Positions 15,329-21,940 of a stretch of DNA of 33,742 nt are shown in pieces (within the stretch, counting starts at the first letter, position 1; each line of letters starts with the position of its first letter). The stretch comes from Myxococcales bacterium (GTDB taxonomy: Bacteria > Myxococcota_A > Polyangia > Polyangiales > Polyangiaceae). The stretch spans positions 1 through 33,742 of the forward strand of contig JACPVJ010000127.1 of the NCBI GenBank assembly GCA_016191785.1. Direction: 5' to 3'. The notes beneath the pieces are model-generated. The model searched no databases and was not told the DNA's origin. It saw only the letters and a program-made list of their open reading frames with translations. The translations under genes were made by a program, and so were the position numbers.

Positions 15329-15755
15329 AGCGGCGTACATCGACACCAGCTGCCTCTTGAAGTTGCTCTTGCCCGAGCCGGAGAGCAGCGCGGTGGCGGA
15401 GCTGGTCGCCGAGCAGAAGCGACTGGTCGTGTCGTCCCTCGCCGAGCTGGAGGCTCGCTCGCAGCTGTTCGCGCTTCGCCGAGGCGGCGCCCTGCGACCT
15501 TCGCAGTATCGAGCTACGACTGAACGGCTCGACGCTTTGATGGGCGAGGCGCCGTTCGAGGCCGTCGCCCTCGGGGGTGAGGTTTTCGACGCGGCCATCG
15601 CTCAGGTGCGGCAGCAGGGGACGGTCCACTGTCGCACGCTCGACCGGCTCCATCTGGGCGCGATGCAACTCTTGGGGATTCAGGTGCTGCTGACCACGGA
15701 TCGGCAACAGGCGGCCGCGGCGCGCGGCCTGGACTTGCGCGTCCGCTCGCCCTAG
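15321..15755 (+). CDS. PIN-domain toxin (VapC-like RNase)
   Basis: ATG 15321 gives 144 aa. The PIN acidic residues are visible: Asp8 in YIDTSCLLKLL, Glu42/Glu44 in SSLAELEAR, Asp108 in TLDRLHLGAM and Asp127 in TTDRQQ. These coordinate Mg/Mn for RNA cleavage; VapC toxins often cut tRNA or the 23S sarcin-ricin loop. The target here is unknown. It overlaps the antitoxin gene by 8 nt. A GC-rich hairpin begins at its stop codon. Confidence 0.9.
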   Translation: MTEAAYIDTSCLLKLLLPEPESSAVAELVAEQKRLVVSSLAELEARSQLFALRRGGALRPSQYRATTERLDALMGEAPFEAVALGGEVFDAAIAQVRQQGTVHCRTLDRLHLGAMQLLGIQVLLTTDRQQAAAARGLDLRVRSP

Positions 15756-15780
15756 CGCCGGTCGGCGCCCCGGCCGGCGC
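15755..15780. terminator. GC-rich hairpin between convergent genes
   Basis: GCGCCGG (15755-15761) pairs with CCGGCGC (15774-15780). It starts at the last base of the toxin stop codon and ends 7 bp before the stop of the opposing roadblock-like gene. No T tract is present. It is likely a shared transcription block. Confidence 0.45.
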
Positions 15781-15787
15781 CGGGCCG

Positions 15788-16147
15788 TCAGGACAGGATG
15801 CGCTTGGCGCCTTCGATCGCGCGCGCGACCTCGGGCAGCATGCCGTCGACGCTCGGGCCGCCGACGCCGATCATCAGCCGCTGGCCGATGGCCTGAAACG
15901 CCAACACCGCCACCGACCGGTCTTCGCGCCAGACCTCGCCCACCGAGTCCTCGCACAGCCCCAGGGTCGCCATGCGCGCGGCGGCCTCCTCGCACTCGCC
16001 GGCGTCCCACTCCGAGCTGGCCAAGACCAACCCGTCGTCGTCGGCGAGCACCATGAAGCTGGCTCCCGTGCGCTCGACGCAGGCCTCGAGTTGGTAAGAC
16101 AGCGCCTGACCACGCTCGGACGAACGCCGAGATCTTCTCTCCATCAT
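15788..16147 (-). CDS. Roadblock/LC7-like small protein
   Basis: ATG 16147 has a GAGGAG ribosome site 8 nt upstream (16156-16161), so it is chosen over the longer frame to 16210. The product is 119 aa. After a basic start (MMERRSRR), the region LEACVERTGASFMVLADDDGLVLASSEW, a helix with EEAAARMA, and VAVLAFQAIGQRLMIGVGG follow the alpha-beta-beta-alpha-beta pattern of roadblock/LC7 domains such as MglB. In myxobacteria such proteins regulate small Ras-like GTPases in polarity and motility; no GTPase gene is adjacent, so a role is only inferred. It is cytoplasmic. Confidence 0.6.
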   Translation of the reverse strand: MMERRSRRSSERGQALSYQLEACVERTGASFMVLADDDGLVLASSEWDAGECEEAAARMATLGLCEDSVGEVWREDRSVAVLAFQAIGQRLMIGVGGPSVDGMLPEVARAIEGAKRILS

Positions 16148-16155
16148 ACTTCTGG

Positions 16156-16161
16156 CTCCTC
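16156..16161 (-). promoter_or_regulatory. Ribosome binding site deciding the roadblock-like start
   Basis: GAGGAG on the minus strand, 8 nt before ATG 16147. It argues against the longer in-frame start at 16210. Confidence 0.6.
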
Positions 16162-16240
16162 GCCAGAGATCGTATCGGAGCGCGCTCGGCCGGGGCCAGA
16201 TCGCGGGCAAGAGCGGAAATGTTGGCCGCCGGCGCCCGCT

Positions 16241-16966
16241 TCAGTTCGATAGCGCGCTCGTGATCTGGGTGAGCACCTCGGACTCGGACATGCCGTGCTC
16301 TTGATGGGTGATCACCCGCGCGGCGTTCAAGAACACGCTCGGGGCGGTGTAGTTCGAGGTCTTGAGCTTCGACCAGACGGCGCCGGTGGGATCTTGATAC
16401 ACCTTCACGTTGGGCAGGCCTTCGAGCCCGTAGCCCTTCCTCCACGTGGCGCAGCTGGTGCCGTTGTCGTCGTACATGATGTGCGCGATGGCGACGTTCT
16501 GGGAGGCGACCTTCTGGGCGACCGAGGGCGTGAACCCGGCGGTGCCCTTGCACGTGGGGCAGTGCGAGTGGGCGACGAAGACCCAGGTCGCGGCGGCTCC
16601 GCACACCTCGCTCAGGCTGCGGGGCGCGCCGGTGTCGCAGTCGACGACGGTCAGGTCACCCAGCGTGTCGCCCACCGAATAGCCGACGCCGGTGGTGGGC
16701 GCAGGGCACGCCGACGGGCCCCAATCGGCGCCGCCCTTGCCGCCGTTGCTCGCGCCGCCGCTGCCCAGTGACCCGGCCGCGCCGGCGACGCCGCCCGCGC
16801 CGCCGCTGCTCGTTGCGCCGCCGCTCGTTGCGCCGCCCGTGGCGCCCACGCTGCCGCCCGCGCCGCCGCTGCCCGAGCCTGACGAGCCCGCGTTCGCCTC
16901 CGAGCCCTGGGAGCCCGAACAACCGAGGGACAGAACACCCAAGAGCCAGAGCGAAGCCAGCTTCAT
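16241..16966 (-). CDS. Thioredoxin-fold lipoprotein with CPTC motif and Gly/Ser linker
   Basis: ATG 16966 opens a lipoprotein signal (LWLLGVLSLGC, Cys16); the frame extends to 17002 but those residues weaken the signal. The product is 241 aa. A low-complexity Gly/Ser/Ala/Thr linker runs from about 22 to 80. A thioredoxin/TlpA-like domain follows: VGDTLGDLTVVDCDTG, then FVAHSHCPTCKG with redox Cys136 and Cys139, and a later strand ending PSVFLNAARVITHQ where the cis-Pro loop is expected (TAPSVF). The protein probably acts as a tethered periplasmic or surface thiol oxidoreductase. It lies 32 bp downstream of apbE on the same strand, so the two may form an extracytoplasmic redox pair. Confidence 0.82.
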   Translation of the reverse strand: MKLASLWLLGVLSLGCSGSQGSEANAGSSGSGSGGAGGSVGATGGATSGGATSSGGAGGVAGAAGSLGSGGASNGGKGGADWGPSACPAPTTGVGYSVGDTLGDLTVVDCDTGAPRSLSEVCGAAATWVFVAHSHCPTCKGTAGFTPSVAQKVASQNVAIAHIMYDDNGTSCATWRKGYGLEGLPNVKVYQDPTGAVWSKLKTSNYTAPSVFLNAARVITHQEHGMSESEVLTQITSALSN

Positions 16967-16998
16967 CCTTGGCGCTACGGGGCTCGGGCGAGAAAGTT

Positions 16999-18120
16999 TC
17001 ACGGGGCGTCGGTGGGAGTCTGCGTGATCTTGACCTTGCCTGTCACGCGTTGGCTCACGTGGACCTGATTCTTGGCGTCGACGATCACCGCTCCCACGTC
17101 GGGCAGGGACTCGACCAGGGCCAGCCCCTCGACCGGGCCCAGGATGAACACCGCGTCGTCCACCGCGTCGGCGGTGAGGGCGTCCGCAGCCCAGATGGTC
17201 ACGCTGCGGCAGGCGGTCGCGGGCCAGCCGGTTCGGGGGTCGATGATGTGGTGGTAGCGCTTGCCGTCCTTCACGAACGAGCGCGCGTAGTCGCCGGCGG
17301 TGGAGAAGGCGTGGTCCGTGAGCTCGATGGTCGCGAAGAAGGTGGTGGCCGAGCCCCGCGGGTCGCGGATGCCGCTGACCCAGGGTGAGCCGTCGGGCTT
17401 CTTGCCCGAGCCGAACAGGTCACCGCCGGCCTGCACCAAGAAGTCCGTCACCTTTTCTCGCTTCAGCACCCGCGCCGCGGCGTCGACCGCGTACCCTTTG
17501 GCGATGCCGCCCACGTCGATGCGTTGCCCCTTGCCGATGCGCGCCCGCTTGCCGGCACGATCGAGCTCGATCTTCGTGTAGTCCACCAGCTTCCGGCGCT
17601 TGTCGATCTCGGCCTTGCTCGGCAGCTTCGGCTCGGGGTCGGCGGCGTCGCCGAACTTCCACACGTCGTTCATCGACGCGAAGGTGATGTCGAAGGTGCC
17701 CTTCGAGGTCTTGCCGGCCCAGAGGCTCTTTTCCAGCACGTCGAGGGAGTCGGGCCCGACGCTCACCCACTGACCGGACTGGTCGTTCAGCGACTGGAGC
17801 TCGCTCGGGCGCCAGGTGGTCATCACGTCTTCCAAGCGGCGGATCTCGGCGACCGCCGCGTCGATGGCCGCCCGCGTCTGCTTCTCGTCCGCGTTCGGGT
17901 TGGAGAACGCGATCACGCGCACTTCGGTGCCCATCGCCTTGGCCGAGACGTCCACTTTCACGGGGGGCGCGTTCCAGTTGGGCGAAGGGGTCGCGCTCGG
18001 CGCGGGCGCGGTCGGCGGCGGCGTGTGGGCGTCGCTCGGCGCGGCGACCCGGGGCGCGTCGGGACGCTCGCAGTGGAGAACGCCGAGGCATGCCGAGATC
18101 AGGAGCGCCGTGTGCCGCAC
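16999..18120 (-). CDS. apbE: FAD:protein FMN transferase (ApbE), lipoprotein form
   Basis: I chose GTG 18120, which opens an export signal with a possible lipid Cys17 (GVLHC, an imperfect lipobox); TTG 18138 would add six residues. The product is 373 aa with a Pro/Ala linker (32-52). ApbE motifs are intact: AKAMGTEV at 60-67, WRPSELQSLN at 103-112, DVGGIAKGY at 202-210, GGD at 232-234, STAGDY at 273-278, HIIDPRTG at 291-298 and the metal site around ALTADAVDDA at 314-323. It transfers FMN from FAD to a Thr/Ser of target flavoproteins (for example Nqr/Rnf subunits) on the periplasmic side. No target gene is nearby; the adjacent thioredoxin-like lipoprotein suggests an envelope redox context. 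Confidence 0.92.
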   Translation of the reverse strand: MRHTALLISACLGVLHCERPDAPRVAAPSDAHTPPPTAPAPSATPSPNWNAPPVKVDVSAKAMGTEVRVIAFSNPNADEKQTRAAIDAAVAEIRRLEDVMTTWRPSELQSLNDQSGQWVSVGPDSLDVLEKSLWAGKTSKGTFDITFASMNDVWKFGDAADPEPKLPSKAEIDKRRKLVDYTKIELDRAGKRARIGKGQRIDVGGIAKGYAVDAAARVLKREKVTDFLVQAGGDLFGSGKKPDGSPWVSGIRDPRGSATTFFATIELTDHAFSTAGDYARSFVKDGKRYHHIIDPRTGWPATACRSVTIWAADALTADAVDDAVFILGPVEGLALVESLPDVGAVIVDAKNQVHVSQRVTGKVKITQTPTDAP

Positions 18121-18297
18121 GCCGCCATCTTGCGACAAAAACGCCGGCGCGGGGGCGATGACGTTTCCGGCCGGATCGGGCGGGCGGTCCGGCGAGCCTC
18201 GGCGCTCCCCGGCGGCGGCGCCGCGGGGGGCGGGCGGGGCGCCGGATCGCAGTCGGCACGCGGCGAAGCGTCGGCCCGAAGGGCTGCGCCTTCGAGC

Positions 18298-18678
18298 TCA
18301 GCAGCGAACGATGTTCTGCGGGTCGACGCCCCAGACGACGAGGTCCGCTGGATCGCTGGTCACGACGACGGCCGTCCGCTCGAGGGCGAGTGACGCGACG
18401 TGGCCGTCCACGACGTCGCTTCCACCGGTGGCGGCGGCCAAGACTCCGATGTTCCGGCTCGCCGCGGGGTCCAGTGGCACCTCGACGACCAGGTCGCTCG
18501 CAAGGAACCGCGCGAGGCGTGCCTGGCGTGCACCCCCTCGCCAGACCTGGGCCACCGCCGCGGAGCTGGTCGTCAGGACGACGAGCCCCCGCTCTGCCAA
18601 AAGGACGAGAGCCCGGACCTCGCGCCTGCCCCGCTCGAGCGCGATCAGCGCACCCGCGTCGAGCACGACGTCTTTCAC
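18298..18678 (-). CDS. PIN-domain toxin (VapC-like) of the second TA pair
   Basis: GTG 18678 gives 126 aa; the antitoxin stop overlaps it as GTGA, which fixes the start. PIN residues are Asp7 in VLDAGALIALERG, Asp88/Asp91 in GGSDVVDGHVASLA and Asp109 in VVTSDPADL. The usual second acidic residue is Gln44 in SAAVAQVWRGG. I believe this Gln occurs in a known branch of PIN proteins that also carry the following RQARLARFL stretch, so it need not mean inactivity. It is predicted to be a cytoplasmic RNase with unknown target. Confidence 0.85.
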   Translation of the reverse strand: MKDVVLDAGALIALERGRREVRALVLLAERGLVVLTTSSAAVAQVWRGGARQARLARFLASDLVVEVPLDPAASRNIGVLAAATGGSDVVDGHVASLALERTAVVVTSDPADLVVWGVDPQNIVRC

Positions 18679-18962
18679 GAGGCGCGTCTCGGTCGAGAGC
18701 GCCGTCGTGGCCTCTGGACGGCACTCTTCACGGTCGAGCTGGGCAGCCCGAGCACCCGAGCGAGCTTCGCGATCTCCGTCGGGGGAGTCGGATCCTGTCG
18801 CTCCAGCTCCACCAAGTCGGCGACCAGCTCGGTGCGCGCCTGAGCGCGGAAGCGAATGGCCGCAGCGACCCACGCGCTGACCGAGGGCGCCCGGCCCGCC
18901 GCGACCTCGGCCTCGGCGAGCTCGACCAGGGCGCTCTCGAGGCTGACGGTGATCCTGCGCAT
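18675..18962 (-). CDS. Ribbon-helix-helix-type antitoxin
   Basis: ATG 18962 gives 95 aa starting MRRITVSLESALVELAEAEV, a ribbon-helix-helix strand and helix as in CopG/VapB antitoxins. The middle (SVSAWVAAAIRFRAQAR) is the second helix. The C-terminus is Pro- and Arg-rich (PRRRSRPRRAS) and probably unfolded until bound to the toxin. It overlaps the toxin by 4 nt. A candidate operator, the inverted repeat CGGCCAC-GG-GTGGCCG at 19019-19034, lies 56 bp upstream. Confidence 0.8.
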   Translation of the reverse strand: MRRITVSLESALVELAEAEVAAGRAPSVSAWVAAAIRFRAQARTELVADLVELERQDPTPPTEIAKLARVLGLPSSTVKSAVQRPRRRSRPRRAS

Positions 18963-19018
18963 ACCTGGAGCGTACTCGGGTAAGCGCGGCGCGCAAGGGG
19001 CCGAGGTCGCAGTCATTC

Positions 19019-19034
19019 CGGCCACGGGTGGCCG
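19019..19034. promoter_or_regulatory. Inverted repeat between divergent TA and M20 genes
   Basis: CGGCCAC-GG-GTGGCCG is a perfect 7-bp inverted repeat with 2-bp spacer, in the 145-bp gap between the divergent antitoxin (start 18962) and M20 amidohydrolase (start 19108) genes. It could be the antitoxin operator, or only a GC-rich chance hairpin. Confidence 0.35.
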
Positions 19035-19107
19035 AGGACCCCGTACATTTGGCGGGAGCGACGCGCACCACCGCGGCTCCGGCTCCGCGTGCTAATTCTG
19101 TTCGGGC

Positions 19108-20280
19108 ATGGCCATCGAACGGAGCCAGACCGACTGCGCCGTCGACGCGCTCCGGGGGCCATTGGTCGAGCTCTCGCGCCGGCTCCACGAGAACCCCGAG
19201 CTTCGCTGGGAGGAGCACCGCGCTGCGGCCTGGCTTGCCGAGGCGCTCGAAGCGCTCGGGGGCGTGCGGGTCGAGCGCGAGCTCGGCGGCTACCCGACGG
19301 CGTTTCGGGCCCGCGCCGGCAGCGGCGGGCCACGGGTGGCGATCTTGGCAGAGTACGACGCGCTGCCCGAGATCGGCCACGCCTGCGGTCACAACCTGAT
19401 CGCGGGCGGCGCGGTCGGGGCGTTCGTGGCCCTGGCTCGCTTGGGCGAGGCGCTGCCGGGCACGGTCGAGATCATCGGCACGCCCGGTGAAGAGGGTGGC
19501 GCCGGGAAGATCCGGCTGATCGAGCGCGGGGTCTTCGAGGGGGTGGACGCCGCGATGATGTTCCACCCCTTCGATCGCGATCTGCTCTGCCACCCTGCGC
19601 TGGCCAACAAGTGGCTCGAGATGCGCTTCGAAGGCAAGCCCTCGCACGCCTCCGCCGCCCCCTGGGACGGGTCGAGCGCTCTCACCGCGTGCCTGGACAC
19701 GTTTCGTTTGATCGATTCGCAGCGCGTGCACTTCCGCGATGGCGTGCGGGTCCACGGCTTCGTGACCAACGGCGGGCAGGCGGTGAACATCATCCCCGAG
19801 CACGCCGCCTGCGAGTTCTCGGTGCGCGCGCGCACGCGGGACGAGCTCGAGCGTGTCCGGGGCATCGTCGAGCGCTGCGCCCGCGGGGCGGCGCTGGCGG
19901 CGGGGGTCGACGTCTCGCTCTCGGTCCGCACCGGGTACTGCGAGATCATCAACAACCTGACCTTGGCTCGCCGATTCGGCGCCGCCCTCGAGGCCCTGGG
20001 GCGCACGCCGCACGAGACCGACGATCGCGTGGGGGCTGGCTCGACCGACATGGGCGACGTGAGCCAGGTGGTCCCGGCGATTCACCCCTATCTGGCGATC
20101 TGCGACGAGGGCGAGTCGCTCTGTCACGAGCATCGCTTTCTGGAGTGCGCCGCGAGCGACCGCGGTTTCGACACCATGCTGGTGGCCGCCAAGGCCATGG
20201 CGCGCACCACGCTCGATCTCTTGGAAGATGGCGCGCTCTTGGCAGCCGTGAAGCGAGAGTGGTCGGAGGCGAAGCGATGA
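19108..20280 (+). CDS. M20-family amidohydrolase/dipeptidase (PM20D2/AbgB-like)
   Basis: ATG 19108 gives 390 aa. The M20D pattern is clear: AEYDALPEIGHACGHN at 81-96 with metal-site Asp84, His91 and His95, GTPGEEGGAGK at 124-134 with the catalytic Glu pair, a dimerisation (lid) domain containing KPSHASAAPWDG, and a C-terminal VGAGSTDMGDVSQ segment. The subgroup is closest in look to p-aminobenzoyl-glutamate hydrolase subunits and to PM20D2, which cleaves beta-alanyl- or GABA-containing lysine/ornithine dipeptides. The substrate here is not determined. It is cytoplasmic, with no signal. The gene overlaps the next lipoprotein gene by 4 nt (ATGA) and heads a four-gene plus-strand run. Confidence 0.85.
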   Translation: MAIERSQTDCAVDALRGPLVELSRRLHENPELRWEEHRAAAWLAEALEALGGVRVERELGGYPTAFRARAGSGGPRVAILAEYDALPEIGHACGHNLIAGGAVGAFVALARLGEALPGTVEIIGTPGEEGGAGKIRLIERGVFEGVDAAMMFHPFDRDLLCHPALANKWLEMRFEGKPSHASAAPWDGSSALTACLDTFRLIDSQRVHFRDGVRVHGFVTNGGQAVNIIPEHAACEFSVRARTRDELERVRGIVERCARGAALAAGVDVSLSVRTGYCEIINNLTLARRFGAALEALGRTPHETDDRVGAGSTDMGDVSQVVPAIHPYLAICDEGESLCHEHRFLECAASDRGFDTMLVAAKAMARTTLDLLEDGALLAAVKREWSEAKR

Positions 20281-20945
20281 AGATGAATTGGATGGTCTGG
20301 CTGAGCCTGACGGCCTGCGGCACCCCGCCACCTCCGGCTGCGGCGGGGCCCGAGCCTTCCAAGCCCGCGGTGCCCCGGGCCGAACCGCTGCCGAGCGCCT
20401 CGGCCGCTGCCGGCCCGAGCGCTGCGCCGTCGGCCGAAGCTCCGCCCGCGCCCGCGCCGGACACCGCCCCGCGCGAGGTGAAGTACGTGGTGACCGGAGG
20501 CAAGCTCGAGGTCGTAGTGGAAGGGGTGCGCTTCAAGCCGAGCGCCAAGGCCATCAAGCTGGGCGCGGGCTGGGGGGTTCTCCTCGAGGTCGAGGGAGAG
20601 GCCGAAGACGACGCGATGCACTCGCTGGCCAAGCCCAAGGCCGGCGCGCTGGCGCTGGCCGCCAAGATCACCCGCAAGGGCGGCAAGGTCGAGGCCCAGA
20701 CGGACACGCGGGAAGGGGACGACGAGGACTTCGTCACGCCGGGCACCCTCGCCAAGCTCGAGCGTCGCTGGCCGGCCAAGGCCAGCGACCCACCCTTGAA
20801 GGCCGGCGACAAGGTCGAGCTGCAGGTCGGCCTGTGGGGGATCGGCGCCGACGCGAAATCGCGCCGGCCCCTGAAGAAGTTCTTCATCGTGACCATGGTG
20901 GTCGGAAAGGGCGAGCCGCGGCCCCTGGTCGCGCCGCCAGAGTGA
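20277..20945 (+). CDS. Lipoprotein of unknown function with Ala/Pro linker
   Basis: ATG 20277 overlaps the M20 stop as ATGA and gives 222 aa. The start MKMNWMVWLSLTAC is a short lipoprotein signal (lipobox LTAC, Cys14). A Pro/Ala/Ser linker fills about residues 16-64. The globular part begins REVKYVVTGGKLEVVVEGV, then strands such as GWGVLLEVEGEAEDD and a final KKFFIVTMVVGKGEPRP. It is beta-rich with no cysteine after the lipid site. I do not recognise the family. Coupled translation with the amidohydrolase suggests related expression, not necessarily related function. Confidence 0.75.
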   Translation: MKMNWMVWLSLTACGTPPPPAAAGPEPSKPAVPRAEPLPSASAAAGPSAAPSAEAPPAPAPDTAPREVKYVVTGGKLEVVVEGVRFKPSAKAIKLGAGWGVLLEVEGEAEDDAMHSLAKPKAGALALAAKITRKGGKVEAQTDTREGDDEDFVTPGTLAKLERRWPAKASDPPLKAGDKVELQVGLWGIGADAKSRRPLKKFFIVTMVVGKGEPRPLVAPPE

Positions 20946-20947
20946 GC

Positions 20948-21619
20948 ATGGTGCTCGCCGACATCGCCGCGCCCTACTCGTCCGTCGAGTCGTTCATCTA
21001 CGACCGGGTGATCGCACCGGCGGTCCTGGCCATGGGCGAGCGCATCGCGGGCGAGCTGGCCGACCAGATCTCCGACGACGCCCGGGTGCTCGACGTGGGC
21101 TGCGGGGGCGGTCACCTGGCGCTCGAGATCGCCGCGCGTCGTCCCGGTTCGAAGATCACCGGTCTCGATCTGGCGCACGAACAGGTGGCGCGGGCGGCCT
21201 CGCGCGCCAGCGAGCGCGGGCTCGCCGTGCGCTTCGTGCAAGGTTCGGCCCTCGACCTGCCGTTCGAGAGTGGTAGCTTCGACGTCGTCACCAGCGTGGC
21301 GAGCATCAAGCACTGGCCCGACCAGGCCGCGGGCCTGCGTGAGTGCGTGCGTGTCCTCGCGCCCGGCGGGCGGCTGGTGGTGTTCGAGGCCGATCGCGGT
21401 TGTCGGCTGTCCGACGCCCAGGCCTTCGTCGAGCGCTGGGCGCTGCCCAGACCCCTGCGCCTGCCGGCGCTGGCGGCGTTCCGCACCTGGGTCGCGGGGC
21501 AATCCATCGACCTGGACGACGCGCGGGAGCTCGTGGGCGGGCTGTCGCTTCTGCGCACCGAGGTGCGCCGCGTCCCGGGGACACCGGCGCTGGTGCTGGC
21601 CGGCTCGAAACCCGCCTGA
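20948..21619 (+). CDS. Class I SAM-dependent methyltransferase (Methyltransf_11 type)
   Basis: ATG 20948 lies 2 bp after the previous stop and gives 223 aa. SAM motif I is VLDVGCGGGHLAL (about 47-59), followed by ITGLDLAHEQV (acidic motif II), FVQGSALDLPFESGSFDVV (motif III/post I) and LAPGGRLVVFE. This is the UbiE/Methyltransf_11 pattern used on small molecules, lipids or metals. The substrate cannot be read from sequence. Weak but present ISDDARVLDVG spacing is normal for the family. It is the third gene of the M20 operon. Confidence 0.85.
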   Translation: MVLADIAAPYSSVESFIYDRVIAPAVLAMGERIAGELADQISDDARVLDVGCGGGHLALEIAARRPGSKITGLDLAHEQVARAASRASERGLAVRFVQGSALDLPFESGSFDVVTSVASIKHWPDQAAGLRECVRVLAPGGRLVVFEADRGCRLSDAQAFVERWALPRPLRLPALAAFRTWVAGQSIDLDDARELVGGLSLLRTEVRRVPGTPALVLAGSKPA

Positions 21620-21657
21620 ACGTTGCGCGCCGCCCGGGTTTTGGTAAATCCGGGCTC

Positions 21658-21924
21658 GTGCCTGTCTACGAATACGAAATCCTCGGGCCCGACGGGTCCG
21701 TCAAAGGCGTCTACGAGGTCGAGCAGAAGATGAGCGACCCGCCGCTCACCGCGCATCCGGTCACCGGGGCGCAGCTCCGGCGGATCCTCTCGAGCACCTT
21801 CGCCAGCGCGAGCTCGGGGGCCGATCTGGGCTGCGCCAGCGGCGGCTGCGGCGTCCCCAGCAGCAACTGCGAGATCGCCGGTGGCCCGTGCGGCGGCGGC
21901 GGTTGCGGCGGCGGCTGGAACTGA
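21658..21924 (+). CDS. FmdB-like protein lacking the zinc-ribbon cysteines, with Gly/Cys-rich tail
   Basis: GTG 21658 gives 88 aa starting VPVYEYEILGPDG (first residue read as Met). FmdB proteins start MPxYEYxCxxCG and later have a MSDPPLT...CPxCG segment. Here YEYE, KMSDPPLTAHPVTG and a following LRRILSS are kept, but both CxxC pairs are replaced (ILGPDG; HPVTG). The C-terminus (about 57-88) is rich in Gly and Cys (CASGGCGVPSSNC, CGGGGCGGGWN) and may bind metal in a different way. Function unknown. It ends 16 bp from the converging GABA transaminase gene. Confidence 0.65.
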   Translation: MPVYEYEILGPDGSVKGVYEVEQKMSDPPLTAHPVTGAQLRRILSSTFASASSGADLGCASGGCGVPSSNCEIAGGPCGGGGCGGGWN

Positions 21925-21940
21925 CCTCGCTCGGTGAGCG

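Noticed and set aside
16690..16900. GCC/GCCGC-rich repeats as a tandem DNA repeat or CRISPR-like array
   Set aside because: The repetition is the codon pattern of the Gly/Ser/Ala linker of the thioredoxin-like lipoprotein; there are no regular spacers.
18121..18297. Very GC-rich gap searched for a gene or RNA
   Set aside because: Only imperfect GC hairpins were seen; no start with ribosome site and no recognisable RNA structure.
18679..20331. Minus-strand extension of the PIN toxin frame to 677 codons
   Set aside because: The upstream part is antisense to the M20 gene. The GTGA overlap with the antitoxin marks the true toxin start at 18678.
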